Of a DNA stretch of 64,000 nucleotides, positions 18,860 through 28,898 are shown in pieces. The notes beneath the pieces were generated by a model, which saw only the letters and a list, made by a program, of their open reading frames with translations, ran no database searches and was not told the DNA's origin. The position numbers were made by a program, and so were the translations under genes. Each line of letters opens with the position of its first letter. The stretch's first letter is position 1. The DNA is from Streptococcus parasanguinis (GTDB lineage: Bacteria; Bacillota; Bacilli; Lactobacillales; Streptococcaceae): contig NZ_JAHDAC010000002.1 in the NCBI RefSeq assembly GCF_018499505.1, positions 1 through 64,000 on the forward strand, in the 5' to 3' direction.

Positions 18860-19034
18860 AGTCTGAGATCAAAGTGTCCAGGCTTCAATGAGAACAAGTC
18901 TTAACGAAAAGACGCAGTAGCTAATGTTTCTCTTCATTCGCTTTTAGGAATAGAAGAGTGCCGAATGACTTTTTCGGGGGTGGGATAAAGAAGGAATTTC
19001 TAACTAAATTCTTTCTGCCCACTCCCTTTTCTCT
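18860..19034 (-). repeat. Divergent relative of the structured intergenic repeat (copy 7)
   Basis: Fills the gap between ilvE and the DUF2969 gene. It ends in a hairpin, GGGTGGG...CCCACTCCC, with inner AAGGAATTT...AAATTCTTT, and contains GACGCAGT, the reverse of the ACTGCGTC shared by all other copies. It appears to be a distant, reverse-oriented member of the family and probably acts as the ilvE terminator. Boundaries are approximate. Confidence 0.5.
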
Positions 19035-19086
19035 TGCGTCATCAAGAGAATTTTTGTAAAATAGAAAAAGTGAAAAGAGGGTTGAA

Positions 19087-19317
19087 ATGAGTAAAAAAGA
19101 TAAGAAAATTGAGATTCAAATCGTTGATAGTAAAGTGACCGTCGGAAAAGACACTTTTGATGGATTCACTTTGTCCATTGGAAAGAAAACGATTGGTGAA
19201 ATTGCAGACATGGCTGGGCAATTTGCCATTATCAAAAATGGAAATGTGGATTCTCTTTACAAAAAACTTGAAAAAGCCGTTGAAATTTTAATAGAAAATT
19301 ATAATTTGAATAAATAA
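19087..19317 (+). CDS. DUF2969-family small protein
   Basis: A 76-residue charged, soluble protein starting MSKKDKKIEIQIVDSK, matching the DUF2969 family of lactic acid bacteria. The pattern of alternating hydrophobic residues followed by a C-terminal helix suggests a compact alpha/beta fold. No catalytic residues are apparent and the role is unknown. AGAGGG precedes the ATG. It is a single-gene unit between ilvE and the tRNA-Tyr/tRNA-Gln pair, a location I recall as conserved near ilvE and rpsA in streptococci. Confidence 0.8.
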   Translation: MSKKDKKIEIQIVDSKVTVGKDTFDGFTLSIGKKTIGEIADMAGQFAIIKNGNVDSLYKKLEKAVEILIENYNLNK

Positions 19318-19369
19318 GGGCTTGCAATCATAGTAAATCAATGGTATAATAGATCCTGTTGATTTATAT

Positions 19370-19450
19370 GGAGAGATAGCGAAGAGGCTAAACGCGGCGG
19401 ACTGTAAATCCGCTCCTTCGGGTTCGGGGGTTCGAATCCCTCTCTCTCCA
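19370..19450 (+). tRNA. tRNA-Tyr (anticodon GTA)
   Basis: An 81-base tRNA with a long variable arm, as expected for Tyr. The acceptor stem is GGAGAGA with TCTCTCC, the anticodon loop CTGTAAA gives GTA, and the T-loop is TTCGAAT. The discriminator is A at 19450; CCA is not encoded beyond it. A TATAAT at 19344-19349 lies just upstream. Confidence 0.95.
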
Positions 19451-19499
19451 TTAGCGTTCATTGTGACGATGATAAAGTGACTAATGTCAGCGCTCTTTT

Positions 19500-19571
19500 T
19501 GGGGTATAGCCAAGCGGTAAGGCAAGGGACTTTGACTCCCTCATGCGTTGGTTCGAATCCAGCTACCCCAG
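19500..19571 (+). tRNA. tRNA-Gln (anticodon TTG)
   Basis: A 72-base tRNA. The acceptor stem TGGGGTA pairs with TACCCCA, the anticodon loop CTTTGAC gives TTG, the T-loop is TTCGAAT, and the discriminator is G. It lies 49 bases after tRNA-Tyr, so the two are probably co-transcribed. Confidence 0.95.
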
Positions 19572-19700
19572 TTCTTAGGTAATATCAGATAAGTGATAAA
19601 ATATCTATCCAGGTATTTTATTTCTTTATAGGATGAGTCGTTAAAGATTGTAGTTGATCTCATTGCGAGTGCTTGCTTAGGAAAAATAATTATAAGTATG

Positions 19701-19720
19701 TCAAGTTTTAGAAAACTTGA
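19701..19720 (+). promoter_or_regulatory. Perfect hairpin before the rpsA ribosome binding site
   Basis: TCAAGTTTT pairs with AAAACTTGA around a two-base AG centre. The stem ends 4 bases before the TGGAGG ribosome binding site of rpsA. Its position suggests a role in rpsA translation or mRNA stability, but it lacks a T run and is not a typical terminator. Confidence 0.55.
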
Positions 19721-19739
19721 TTGTTGGAGGATTTTTTAG

Positions 19740-20939
19740 ATGAATGAATTTGAAGATTTGCTAAACAGTGTTAGCCAAGTTGAACCAGGTGACGTTGTTA
19801 CTGCTGAAGTATTGACAGTTGACGCGAACCAAGCTAACGTTGCAATCTCTGGAACTGGTGTCGAAGGTGTCTTGACTCTTCGCGAATTGACAAATGATCG
19901 TGATGCAGACATCAACGACTTGGTAAAACCAGGTGAAACACTTGAATTGCTTGTTCTTCGTCAAGTAGTTGGTAAAGATACTGATACAGTAACTTACCTT
20001 GTATCTAAAAAACGTTTGGAAGCTCGCAAAGCATGGGACAAATTGGTCGGACGTGAAGAAGAAGTTGTTACTGTTAAAGGAACTCGCGCTGTTAAAGGCG
20101 GACTTTCAGTAGAATTTGAAGGACTTCGTGGATTTATTCCAGCTTCAATGCTTGATACTCGTTTTGTACGTAACACTGAACGTTTCGTAGGTCAAGAATT
20201 TGATGCTAAAATCAAAGAAGTAGATCCAAAAGAAAACCGCTTTATCCTTTCACGTCGTGAAGTTGTTGAAGCTGAATCAGCTGCAGCACGCGCAGAAGTA
20301 TTTGGTAAATTGAACGTTGGTGATGTCGTAACTGGTAAAGTTGCACGTATCACAAGCTTCGGTGCCTTCATCGACCTTGGTGGTGTTGATGGATTGGTTC
20401 ACTTGACAGAATTGTCACACGAACGCAACGTATCACCTAAATCAGTTGTAACTGTTGGTGAAGAAATCCAAGTGAAAGTTCTTGACTTGAACGAAGAAGA
20501 AGGTCGTGTATCACTTTCATTGAAAGCTACAACACCTGGACCTTGGGATGGAGTTGAACAAAAATTGGCTGCTGGTGATGTTATCGAAGGAACTGTTAAA
20601 CGTTTGACTGACTTCGGTGCATTTGTTGAAGTATTGCCAGGTATTGACGGACTTGTACACATCTCACAAATTTCACACAAACGTGTTGAAAATCCAAAAG
20701 ATGTTCTTAAAGTTGGACAAGAAGTAACTGTTAAAGTTCTTGAAGTAAATGCTGCAGATGAACGTGTATCACTTTCTATCAAAGCTCTTGAAGAACGTCC
20801 AGCTCAAGAAGAAGGCGAAAAACAAGAAAAACGTCAATCTCGCCCACGTCGTCCAAAACAAGAAAAACGCGACTTTGATCTTCCAGAAACTCAAACTGGA
20901 TTCTCAATGGCTGACTTGTTTGGTGATATCGAATTGTAA
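19740..20939 (+). CDS. rpsA: 30S ribosomal protein S1 (four S1 domains)
   Basis: S1 binds mRNA at the 30S subunit and helps initiation. The 399-residue protein is the shorter Gram-positive form with four S1/OB domains (about residues 15-85, 105-170, 190-260 and 275-345), the third and fourth showing the repeated GxVxRxTxFGAFVD/E pattern and SLSxKA endings. A basic, Arg/Lys-rich linker (about 350-375) precedes a short conserved tail. Codon use is skewed to favoured codons, as in highly expressed genes. A perfect hairpin and GGAGG precede the ATG; repeat copy 2 follows the stop. Confidence 0.95.
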   Translation: MNEFEDLLNSVSQVEPGDVVTAEVLTVDANQANVAISGTGVEGVLTLRELTNDRDADINDLVKPGETLELLVLRQVVGKDTDTVTYLVSKKRLEARKAWDKLVGREEEVVTVKGTRAVKGGLSVEFEGLRGFIPASMLDTRFVRNTERFVGQEFDAKIKEVDPKENRFILSRREVVEAESAAARAEVFGKLNVGDVVTGKVARITSFGAFIDLGGVDGLVHLTELSHERNVSPKSVVTVGEEIQVKVLDLNEEEGRVSLSLKATTPGPWDGVEQKLAAGDVIEGTVKRLTDFGAFVEVLPGIDGLVHISQISHKRVENPKDVLKVGQEVTVKVLEVNAADERVSLSIKALEERPAQEEGEKQEKRQSRPRRPKQEKRDFDLPETQTGFSMADLFGDIEL

Positions 20940-20945
20940 TATTCA

Positions 20946-21127
20946 AAAGAGGCTGGGACAAAAGTCCTAGCCTCTTTAATTGTTTTTGGATTGTCGAGCA
21001 AGACGCAGTGGTTGAATGGTCTCTACTACGCTGATTTCATCAGCTTTTACAGCTCTACTCAACTGTGCGGAGGTGGGACGACGAAATCGAATTCTAACGA
21101 ATTACCGATTTCTGTCCCACTCTTTTT
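20946..21127 (-). repeat. Structured intergenic repeat, copy 2 (reverse)
   Basis: Reverse-oriented copy of the element at 4088-4266, starting 7 bases after the rpsA stop with GAGGCTGGGAC...GTCCTAGCCTC, a good terminator hairpin for rpsA. It ends at GTCCCACTC followed by eight T residues. The central part differs slightly from the other close copies. tRNA-Arg follows 44 bases later. Confidence 0.9.
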
Positions 21128-21171
21128 TTTACTTGTAAAATCCTTGAGAATTTGATATACTATAACAGTTG

Positions 21172-21243
21172 CCACCCTTAGTGTAATGGATATCACGTAA
21201 GATTCCGGTTCTTGAGATGGGGGTTCGATTCCCTCAGGGTGGA
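21172..21243 (+). tRNA. tRNA-Arg (anticodon CCG)
   Basis: A 72-base tRNA. The acceptor stem CCACCCT pairs with AGGGTGG, the anticodon stem TAAGA/TCTTG encloses TTCCGGT (anticodon CCG), the T-arm is GGGGG-TTCGATT-CCCTC, and the discriminator is A. Shifting the start one base left to G gives a G:A mismatch, so the 21172 start is preferred. A T-rich hairpin follows after 21250. Confidence 0.88.
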
Positions 21244-21300
21244 TGATTCATAAGGAGGCTCCTCGGAGTCTTTTTTGCTCTTTGCTTGGAGGAACATGCA

Positions 21301-21717
21301 ATGACAGTAAAATTAATCGCCCATACCTTGATTGAGAAAGACGGGAAGTATCTGCTTATCAAACGCTCGAAAATAAAGCGAGGTCTCCCTAATGTCTATC
21401 CATCTTATTGGGATATTCCAGGTGGAAGTGTAGAAGAGAATGAATTGCCCAGAGAGGCTGCTCTACGTGAGGCTATGGAGGAGGTTAATCAAAAGCTTCG
21501 GATTAATAAGATTATCCACGAAGATAGTCAGTTTGATGCTAGCAAAGATACTGTTTTTACACGCCTAGTTTATGCTGGCGAGATTTTGGAAGAGCGTGAT
21601 TTTATATTAGATCCAGAAGAGCATACAGACTTTATCTGGATTTCTTCTTTGAAAGACATAGAGAGCAATCTTGTTGTGCCTTATTTGCTTGAAATCCTTG
21701 CTGACAAATCCAAATAA
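21301..21717 (+). CDS. Nudix hydrolase of unknown substrate
   Basis: With the ATG at 21301, supported by TTGGAGGAAC just upstream, the protein is 138 residues; the longer frame from a TTG at 21286 would place the start inside the ribosome binding site. The Nudix box is largely intact (GGSVEENELPREAALREAMEEV, given here in two parts: GGSVEENELP then REAALREAMEEV), but the glycine that usually follows the EE pair is replaced by Asn. It probably cleaves a nucleoside diphosphate derivative; the substrate cannot be told. It forms a single-gene unit facing ldh. Confidence 0.8.
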   Translation: MTVKLIAHTLIEKDGKYLLIKRSKIKRGLPNVYPSYWDIPGGSVEENELPREAALREAMEEVNQKLRINKIIHEDSQFDASKDTVFTRLVYAGEILEERDFILDPEEHTDFIWISSLKDIESNLVVPYLLEILADKSK

Positions 21718-21724
21718 AGCAACT

Positions 21725-21760
21725 AAAAAACATCCCCTTTTAATAAGGAGATGTTTTTTT
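21725..21760. terminator. Bidirectional terminator between the Nudix gene and ldh
   Basis: AAAAAACATC-CCCTT pairs with AAGG-GATGTTTTTTT across a short loop, flanked by A and T runs, between two convergent genes. Confidence 0.85.
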
Positions 21761-21761
21761 C

Positions 21762-22910
<1,149 letters not shown>

Positions 22911-22946
22911 AGTATGGTGAATTAAGTAAAGAGAGGCATTTTTTGA

Positions 22947-25403
22947 ATGCAGGATAAGAATCTAATTGATGTGAATTTAACATCAGAAATGAAGACGAGT
23001 TTTATCGATTATGCCATGAGTGTTATCGTTGCTCGTGCCCTACCTGATGTTCGTGATGGTTTGAAACCTGTTCACCGTCGTATTTTGTACGGAATGAATG
23101 AATTGGGTGTTACACCAGATAAACCACATAAGAAGTCAGCCCGTATCACAGGGGATGTTATGGGTAAATACCACCCACACGGAGATTCCTCTATTTATGA
23201 AGCCATGGTTCGGATGGCGCAATGGTGGAGTTATCGCTACATGTTAGTGGACGGTCATGGAAACTTTGGTTCTATGGACGGTGATGGTGCTGCTGCACAA
23301 CGGTATACCGAAGCTCGTATGAGTAAGATCGCTCTTGAAATGTTGCGCGATATCAACAAAAATACAGTTGATTTCGCTGATAACTATGATGCCAGTGAGC
23401 GCGAACCTTTGGTCCTACCTGCACGTTTCCCTAACCTTCTCGTCAATGGTGCTACTGGGATTGCCGTTGGGATGGCAACCAATATTCCTCCTCACAATTT
23501 GGGAGAAACCATTGACGCAGTGAAACTGATGATGGACAATCCTGAGGTAACGACCCGTGAACTTATGGAAGTTCTTCCAGGTCCAGATTTCCCGACAGGT
23601 GCTTTGGTCATGGGGAAATCAGGTATCCACAAAGCCTATGAAACAGGAAAAGGCTCAATCGTTCTTCGTTCTCGTACAGAGATTGAAGCGACCAAGAGTG
23701 GCCGTGAACGGATTGTTGTCACTGAGTTCCCTTATATGGTCAATAAAACCAAGGTTCACGAACATATCGTTCGCTTGGTGCAAGAAAAACGGATCGAAGG
23801 GATTACAGCTGTACGTGATGAGTCAAACCGTGAAGGGGTTCGTTTTGTCATTGAGGTCCGCCGAGATGCTTCGGCTAACGTTATTTTGAACAACCTCTTT
23901 AAGATGACGCAAATGCAAACCAATTTTGGGTTCAATATGTTGGCGATTCAAAATGGTGTTCCAAAGATTCTTTCTCTTCGCCAAATTTTAGGGGCTTATA
24001 TCGAGCACCAGAAAGAAGTGGTGACTCGACGGACCATCTTTGATAAAGAAAAAGCGGAAGCACGTGCCCATATTTTAGAAGGTTTGCTCATTGCTTTGGA
24101 TCACATCGATGAAGTGATCCGGATCATCCGCAATAGCCAGACAGACGCTGAAGCACAAGCTGAGTTGATGGCTAAATTCAAGCTCTCTGAACGTCAAAGC
24201 CAAGCCATTTTGGACATGCGTCTTCGTCGTTTGACCGGTTTGGAACGAGACAAGATCCAAAGTGAATACGATGATTTGGTTGCCTTGATTGCTGATTTGG
24301 CTGATATTTTGGCGAAACCAGAGCGTGTGGCCACCATCATCAAGGAAGAATTGGAGGAAGTCAAACGCAAGTTTGGCGATGCTCGCCGAACTGAGTTGAT
24401 GATCGGAGAAGTCCTTTCTCTTGAAGATGAGGACTTGATTGAAGAAACAGATGTCTTGATCACCCTTTCTAACAAAGGCTACATCAAACGTCTGGACCAA
24501 GCGGAATTTACGGCTCAAAAACGTGGTGGACGTGGTGTTCAGGGAACTGGTGTCAAAGATGATGACTTTGTCCGTGAACTGGTCTCTACGAGCACCCATG
24601 ATCATTTGCTCTTCTTTACCAATAAGGGGCGTGTCTATCGTCTGAAAGGTTATGAGATTCCAGAATATGGCCGGACAGCTAAAGGATTACCAATCGTCAA
24701 CCTCTTAAAATTGGACGAAGGTGAATCGATTCAAACCATTATCAATGTGGAGCAAGATCGCAGTGACGAAGCATATCTCTTCTTTACGACGCGACAAGGT
24801 TTGGTCAAGCGGACTAATGTAGCTGAATTTTCAAATATTCGTCAGAACGGTCTCAAAGCTCTGAATCTGCGCGATGAGGATGAATTGATCAATGTCTTCC
24901 TTACAGATGGCAATGCTGACGTCATTATCGGTACCAAGTATGGTTATTCTGTCCGCTTTAACGAGGCTGTAGTCCGCAATATGGGACGTTCTGCCACTGG
25001 TGTACGTGGTGTGAATCTCCGCGAAGGAGACAAGGTTGTTGGGGCTAGCGTCGTTACGGATCAAGATGAAGTATTGATCATCACTGAAAAAGGGTATGGT
25101 AAGCGTACAATGGCTAGCGAATACCCAACCAAAGGCCGTGGCGGTAAAGGAATCAAGACAGCCAATATCACAGAGAAAAATGGTCCCTTAGCTGGTCTTT
25201 TAACCGTTAAAGGGGATGAAGATCTGATGATCATTACCGATACAGGAGTCATGATCCGAACAGGTGTGGCTAATATCTCTCAAACGGGTCGTTCAACTCA
25301 GGGTGTGAAAGTCATGAGACTGGATCAGGATGCGAAAATTGTGACCTTTACAACAGTCCAACCCGATGAAAAAGATGAAGAAGTAGTGGAAGAAAACGAA
25401 TAG
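22947..25403 (+). CDS. gyrA: DNA gyrase subunit A
   Basis: GyrA cuts and rejoins DNA while gyrase introduces negative supercoils. The 818-residue protein has catalytic Tyr120 in AAQRYTEAR and the quinolone-determining Ser81 and Glu85 in [10 protein letters not shown], both in the susceptible form. The C-terminal DNA-wrapping propeller contains the GyrA box-type sequence KRGGRGVQG (about residue 530), which separates it from ParC. GAGAGG precedes the ATG. srtA starts 13 bases after the stop, so they are co-transcribed, the usual streptococcal arrangement. Confidence 0.98.
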   Translation: MQDKNLIDVNLTSEMKTSFIDYAMSVIVARALPDVRDGLKPVHRRILYGMNELGVTPDKPHKKSARITGDVMGKYHPHGDSSIYEAMVRMAQWWSYRYMLVDGHGNFGSMDGDGAAAQRYTEARMSKIALEMLRDINKNTVDFADNYDASEREPLVLPARFPNLLVNGATGIAVGMATNIPPHNLGETIDAVKLMMDNPEVTTRELMEVLPGPDFPTGALVMGKSGIHKAYETGKGSIVLRSRTEIEATKSGRERIVVTEFPYMVNKTKVHEHIVRLVQEKRIEGITAVRDESNREGVRFVIEVRRDASANVILNNLFKMTQMQTNFGFNMLAIQNGVPKILSLRQILGAYIEHQKEVVTRRTIFDKEKAEARAHILEGLLIALDHIDEVIRIIRNSQTDAEAQAELMAKFKLSERQSQAILDMRLRRLTGLERDKIQSEYDDLVALIADLADILAKPERVATIIKEELEEVKRKFGDARRTELMIGEVLSLEDEDLIEETDVLITLSNKGYIKRLDQAEFTAQKRGGRGVQGTGVKDDDFVRELVSTSTHDHLLFFTNKGRVYRLKGYEIPEYGRTAKGLPIVNLLKLDEGESIQTIINVEQDRSDEAYLFFTTRQGLVKRTNVAEFSNIRQNGLKALNLRDEDELINVFLTDGNADVIIGTKYGYSVRFNEAVVRNMGRSATGVRGVNLREGDKVVGASVVTDQDEVLIITEKGYGKRTMASEYPTKGRGGKGIKTANITEKNGPLAGLLTVKGDEDLMIITDTGVMIRTGVANISQTGRSTQGVKVMRLDQDAKIVTFTTVQPDEKDEEVVEENE

Positions 25404-25416
25404 ATAAGGGGACAGC

Positions 25417-26160
25417 ATGTCACGCAAAAGAAAAAAGAAAAAGAGTTTACGCAATACTCTTATCAACATCGTTGCAACACTTTTGATTATTCTCTCGCTT
25501 CTCTTGATTTTCAATGCTCCGATCCGTAATATGATTATGGTTTGGCATACCAACCAATATCAGGTTAGCAAGGTTGATAAAAAAACCATTGACAAGAATA
25601 AAGAAGTGAAGACGAGCTTTGATTTCCAACATGTCCAGTCACTCTCGACGGAAGCTGTCATCAATGCCCAATGGCAAGCTCAAAAGCTACCAGTAATTGG
25701 GGGGATTTCGATTCCTGAATTAAACATGAACCTTCCGATCTTTAAGGGGCTTGAAAATGTAGCCCTATACTACGGAGCAGGGACCATGAAGGAAAACCAA
25801 GTCATGGGGCAAGGCAATTATTCTCTTGCTAGTCACCACGTGTTTGGTCTAACTGGAGCAAATGCCATGTTATTCTCACCATTAGAGAGAGCCAAGGCGG
25901 GAATGAAGATTTACATCACGGACAAAGAAAAAATCTATACTTATGTCATCTCGTCTGTTGAGACAGTGACTCCAGACCGTGTAGATGTTATTCAAGATCG
26001 TGAAGGCGTTAATGAGATCACTTTGGTGACTTGTGAGGATGCTGCAGCGACTTATCGTACGATTGTAAAAGGGAATTTGGAAACCTCTGTTGACTATGAC
26101 AAGGCTCCAAAAGACATCCTGGATTCATTCAGCAAGTCTTATAATCAAATGCAACTTTAA
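25417..26160 (+). CDS. srtA: Class A sortase (housekeeping)
   Basis: SrtA cleaves LPXTG-type sorting signals and joins surface proteins to the cell wall precursor. The 247-residue protein has a basic N-terminus, a membrane anchor at about residues 13-33, and an extracellular catalytic domain. The catalytic residues read as His140 (LASHH), Cys206 (LVTCED) and Arg214 (TYRTIVKG). The site AAGGGGACAGC precedes the ATG. The gene lies directly after gyrA, as in other streptococci. A terminator follows, so gyrA-srtA is one unit. Confidence 0.95.
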   Translation: MSRKRKKKKSLRNTLINIVATLLIILSLLLIFNAPIRNMIMVWHTNQYQVSKVDKKTIDKNKEVKTSFDFQHVQSLSTEAVINAQWQAQKLPVIGGISIPELNMNLPIFKGLENVALYYGAGTMKENQVMGQGNYSLASHHVFGLTGANAMLFSPLERAKAGMKIYITDKEKIYTYVISSVETVTPDRVDVIQDREGVNEITLVTCEDAAATYRTIVKGNLETSVDYDKAPKDILDSFSKSYNQMQL

Positions 26161-26166
26161 GAAAAT

Positions 26167-26197
26167 AAAGCCCGAGACAGAAATGTCTGGGCTTTTT
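26167..26197 (+). terminator. Terminator of gyrA-srtA
   Basis: AAAGCCCGAGACA pairs with TGTCTGGGCTTTTT around a GAAA-type loop, 6 bases after the srtA stop. Confidence 0.9.
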
Positions 26198-26329
26198 CTA
26201 TGTAGTAAGGTAGGAGAAATTCTTGTAAAATTGTAAGAGATTGGTAATAATATGTAAGGAATTTGTCATAATATTGAGGGAAAATCAGTATATAATATAG
26301 GAGAAAGAGTATGATAAGGAGGTATAATA

Positions 26330-26608
26330 GTGACAAAAGAGCGAATTTATCATCTCTTACATCATTTCTATAATCTCTTAGTAAATGATTTTCCACGAAA
26401 TGGTTTAATTACGAAAGGAATCTACGAAGTAGAGCAAGTCTACTAAGCTTTAGAGGCCATTCCTCAGAGCCAGGAGTACTTGATTCGCTGTGAAATTCAA
26501 CGTTTTTTAAAGGAGCTTGAACAAGTTCAAACAGGTTACCAGATCCGCTTTAATAAAGATGAAGTCTTAGTGTTAGATGACTTGAAACAAGAAATTGCCT
26601 GTAAATAA
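26330..26608 (+). pseudogene. Small hypothetical gene interrupted by one in-frame stop
   Basis: A GTG start with a strong AAGGAGG site opens a frame of 38 codons, then TAA at 26444-26446, then 53 further codons in the same frame to a second TAA. The second half (beginning ALEAIPQSQEY and ending KQEIACK) has coding-like composition, so the intact protein would have been about 92 residues. I do not recognise it with confidence; it may be a small streptococcal DUF protein. It lies between srtA and radC in its own unit. A recent nonsense mutation or a sequencing error are the likely causes. Confidence 0.7.
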
Positions 26609-26662
26609 TGAAAGGTTGTCGTTTTCTTCAATTATTACGAATTAATAAGTGAGGAGGAAATT

Positions 26663-27346
26663 ATGTACGACATATCATTTATTGAACCATCTTTGCTTCC
26701 TAGAGAACGTTTGCTATCTGAAGGGGTGGATAAGCTGAGTCATCAAGAATTGTTATCCATTCTCTTACGGACAGGCAATAAGCAAAAAAGTGTTTATGAG
26801 ATTGCACAAGGTCTTTTGAGCTCAGTTAATAGTTTAAAGGAGTTAAGTCAATTAACCCTAGAGGAGCTACAGGAAATCTCTGGCATTGGCCGGGTGAAGG
26901 CCATCGAACTTCAGGCTGTGATTGAGTTTGGACGAAGGATTCATAAAGACGAATTGATGAGTTCCGAACAGATCATGAGCAGTCAGAAATTGGCCCATAA
27001 AATTCAACAGGAAATCGGCCATAAGAAACAGGAACACCTGGTTGCCCTCTACTTAAATACGCAGAATGAAATTATTCATCAACAGACCATTTTTATTGGA
27101 ACAGTGAATCGAAGTATTGCGGAGCCGCGTGAAATTCTGCATTATGCATTGAAGCACATGGCAACCTCCATCATCTTGGCGCACAATCATCCATCTGGTG
27201 CCGTATTTCCAAGTAAAAATGATGATGAAGTAACTCATCGAGTTTTAGAGGCCTGTGAAGTGATGGGCATAACCCTATTGGATCACTTGATTGTATCTGA
27301 AGAAAACTATTATAGTTACCGTGAAGAAACCGATTATTTGGTATAA
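26663..27346 (+). CDS. radC: RadC-family protein (JAB/MPN domain)
   Basis: The 227-residue protein has an N-terminal helix-hairpin-helix region ([14 protein letters not shown], about residues 73-86) and a C-terminal JAB/MPN metalloprotease-like domain with the metal ligands HNHPSG (about 174-179) and a downstream Asp. RadC was named for DNA repair, but pneumococcal work found no repair or transformation defect, so its role is uncertain. GAGGAGGAAA precedes the ATG. It converges with rex across repeat copy 3, matching the pneumococcal gene order. Confidence 0.92.
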   Translation: MYDISFIEPSLLPRERLLSEGVDKLSHQELLSILLRTGNKQKSVYEIAQGLLSSVNSLKELSQLTLEELQEISGIGRVKAIELQAVIEFGRRIHKDELMSSEQIMSSQKLAHKIQQEIGHKKQEHLVALYLNTQNEIIHQQTIFIGTVNRSIAEPREILHYALKHMATSIILAHNHPSGAVFPSKNDDEVTHRVLEACEVMGITLLDHLIVSEENYYSYREETDYLV

Positions 27347-27350
27347 AAAA

Positions 27351-27529
27351 GAGAGTGGGACAGAAATCGGTAATTCGTTAGAATTCGATTTCGTCGTCCC
27401 ACCTCCGCACAGTTGAGTAGGGCTGTAAAGCTGATGAAATCAACGTAGTAGAGCCCACTCAACCACTGCGTCTTGCTCGACAATCCAAAAATAATTGAGA
27501 GGCTAGGACTTTTGTCCCAGCCTCTTTTC
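27351..27529 (+). repeat. Structured intergenic repeat, copy 3
   Basis: A close copy of the element at 4088-4266, occupying almost all the space between the convergent radC and rex genes. The two outer hairpins are complete; compared with copy 1 the centre has lost one A and carries a base change (ATCAACG for ATCAGCG) that weakens the inner stem. It can serve as terminator for both genes. Confidence 0.9.
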
Positions 27530-27547
27530 TTGTTAATGTATAAGTCT

Positions 27548-28195
27548 CTATTCTTCGTTTTTTCGCATGAAATAAAGGAGTGTTTGCAATTCACTGGTGA
27601 GGTCGACATATTGGACGACGACATCCTTAGGGACTGTCAGATGCACTGGTGAGAAGCTAAGGATTCCCTTGACCCCAGCGTCTACCAAAAGGCTAGCCAC
27701 TTCTTGAGCCTTGACGCTTGGAACAGTTAGGATGGCTGTTTGAATGCCTTCTTGTTTGAGCTTTTCTTTAATGGAGGAAATACCGTAAATGGGAATTCCG
27801 TCCTTACTTTTGGTATTGATCAGTTCATGATCGTCTAGATCAAACGCCATGACAATTTTCATCTTATTGCGTTCATGGAAGCGATAGTTGAGGAGTGCAC
27901 TTCCCATATTTCCGATCCCCACAATAGCGACATTGGTAATGGCATTGTCATTTAAGAGATCCGCAAAGAAGTTCATCAGTTTTTTTACGTCATAACCAAA
28001 TCCACGTCTTCCTAATTCACCAAAATAAGAGAAATCTCGGCGAACAGTAGCAGAGTCAATCCCAATTGCATCAGCAATTTGCTTAGAATTGGCGCGTTCT
28101 ATTTTTTCAGAGTTAAAGCGTTTAAAAATGCGGTAGTAGAGCGATAAGCGTTTTGCTGTTGCGCGTGGAATTGGAGTATTTTTATCATGTTTCAC
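27548..28195 (-). CDS. rex: Redox-sensing transcriptional repressor Rex
   Basis: Rex senses the NADH/NAD ratio and represses fermentation and NADH-using genes until NADH rises. The chosen GTG start (28195) gives 215 residues. The N-terminal winged helix (about residues 10-75, including [16 protein letters not shown]) binds DNA, and the Rossmann domain has GIGNMGSAL (about 92-100). A C-terminal swapped helix completes the dimer. TTGTGAAAAAATC, a half-match to a Rex operator, lies just upstream at 28232-28244 and suggests self-regulation. Likely targets in this window are ldh and nox. Confidence 0.93.
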   Translation of the reverse strand: MKHDKNTPIPRATAKRLSLYYRIFKRFNSEKIERANSKQIADAIGIDSATVRRDFSYFGELGRRGFGYDVKKLMNFFADLLNDNAITNVAIVGIGNMGSALLNYRFHERNKMKIVMAFDLDDHELINTKSKDGIPIYGISSIKEKLKQEGIQTAILTVPSVKAQEVASLLVDAGVKGILSFSPVHLTVPKDVVVQYVDLTSELQTLLYFMRKNEE

Positions 28196-28284
28196 AATAT
28201 CACAACCTTTCCCTCTTATTGTATAGGAAGATTGTGAAAAAATCAACTATCTAGAGCGGTTTTTCAAAAATATTTTTGTCTAAA

Positions 28285-28320
28285 GAAAAAGCTGATGGCA
28301 ATGGAGAGTTCCATCAGCAT
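28285..28320 (-). terminator. Terminator after the DUF4649 gene
   Basis: On the minus strand GCTGATGG pairs with CCATCAGC and is followed by a T-rich stretch. It separates the prs-nifS-DUF1831-DUF4649 unit from rex. Confidence 0.75.
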
Positions 28321-28324
28321 CAGC

Positions 28325-28540
28325 TTAGTTTTCAGCTTGTTCTACCTTTTTCAAAAAAGCATAGAGTCCATCGACTCGTCCTGTATAGGGGAGCTTTTCC
28401 CCCTTGTATTCAATGGATACGATTGAGTAAGAGTCAGGCAGGGTTACACAGCCTGAAAAAGCTAGGATACAGGCTGCAAGGTCAGGATAAGTAGTCGTTC
28501 GTTCTACTTGGTAGGCGTCGATATAAGTTAAGGTTACCAT
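28325..28540 (-). CDS. DUF4649-family small protein
   Basis: A 71-residue protein from the ATG at 28540 (MVTLTYIDAYQVERTT), matching the small streptococcal DUF4649 family of unknown role. The upstream in-frame start at 28579 would lie inside the DUF1831 gene and is less likely. The ATG falls one base after the DUF1831 stop, so translation is probably coupled. No membrane segment or catalytic motif is visible. It is last in the prs-nifS-DUF1831-DUF4649 cluster. Confidence 0.75.
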   Translation of the reverse strand: MVTLTYIDAYQVERTTTYPDLAACILAFSGCVTLPDSYSIVSIEYKGEKLPYTGRVDGLYAFLKKVEQAEN

Positions 28541-28541
28541 A

Positions 28542-28889
28542 TTAGGCCTCTGTTTTGTTGAAAATTTCTCTTTCGACAAGACTATCCATTAGGAAATAGA
28601 ATTTTTGTTGGATAATGTCATTTTCTGGATTTTTAAAGATATTAACCAGGCGAAGCCCAGACTTGTCTGTAATATTGATCTTAAAACCTGTCAAATCTTT
28701 ATTAAAAATGATTTTAAGTAGGAAGCCTTCGCCGCTATTTGGAACGGCTTCGAGCAAACGATTTAACTCGTAATTTCCAACCTTTGTAACAGCAAATGTA
28801 TTGTCACGTAAGGTATATTTTTTAACATTTGGGTGTAGACTATAGGTATATTTACAGTCATTCAATGAAACACTTGTTTCAAAAGCCAT
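28542..28889 (-). CDS. DUF1831-family protein
   Basis: A 115-residue soluble protein matching DUF1831, a family with solved folds but no settled biochemical function. It starts MAFETSVSLNDCKYTYSL, with a CTCC-type site (GGAG on the coding strand) a few bases upstream. It lies between the cysteine desulfurase and the DUF4649 gene. The constant linkage to a NifS-like gene in streptococci invites a role with sulfur transfer, but the protein has a single visible cysteine and no metal-binding motif, so this is only a suggestion. Confidence 0.8.
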   Translation of the reverse strand: MAFETSVSLNDCKYTYSLHPNVKKYTLRDNTFAVTKVGNYELNRLLEAVPNSGEGFLLKIIFNKDLTGFKINITDKSGLRLVNIFKNPENDIIQQKFYFLMDSLVEREIFNKTEA

Positions 28890-28898
28890 ATTGTTCTC

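Noticed and set aside
17877..18872. Long open frame on the minus strand opposite ilvE
   Set aside because: It lies entirely antisense to a certain gene, has no ribosome binding site and its translation has no recognisable domain; codon bias of ilvE explains it.
26444..26446. Recoding (selenocysteine or read-through) of the in-frame stop
   Set aside because: The codon is TAA, not TGA, and no selenocysteine machinery or downstream structure is seen.
28232..28244. Full Rex operator upstream of rex
   Set aside because: Only the first half of the palindrome matches; kept as a remark under rex, not as a feature.
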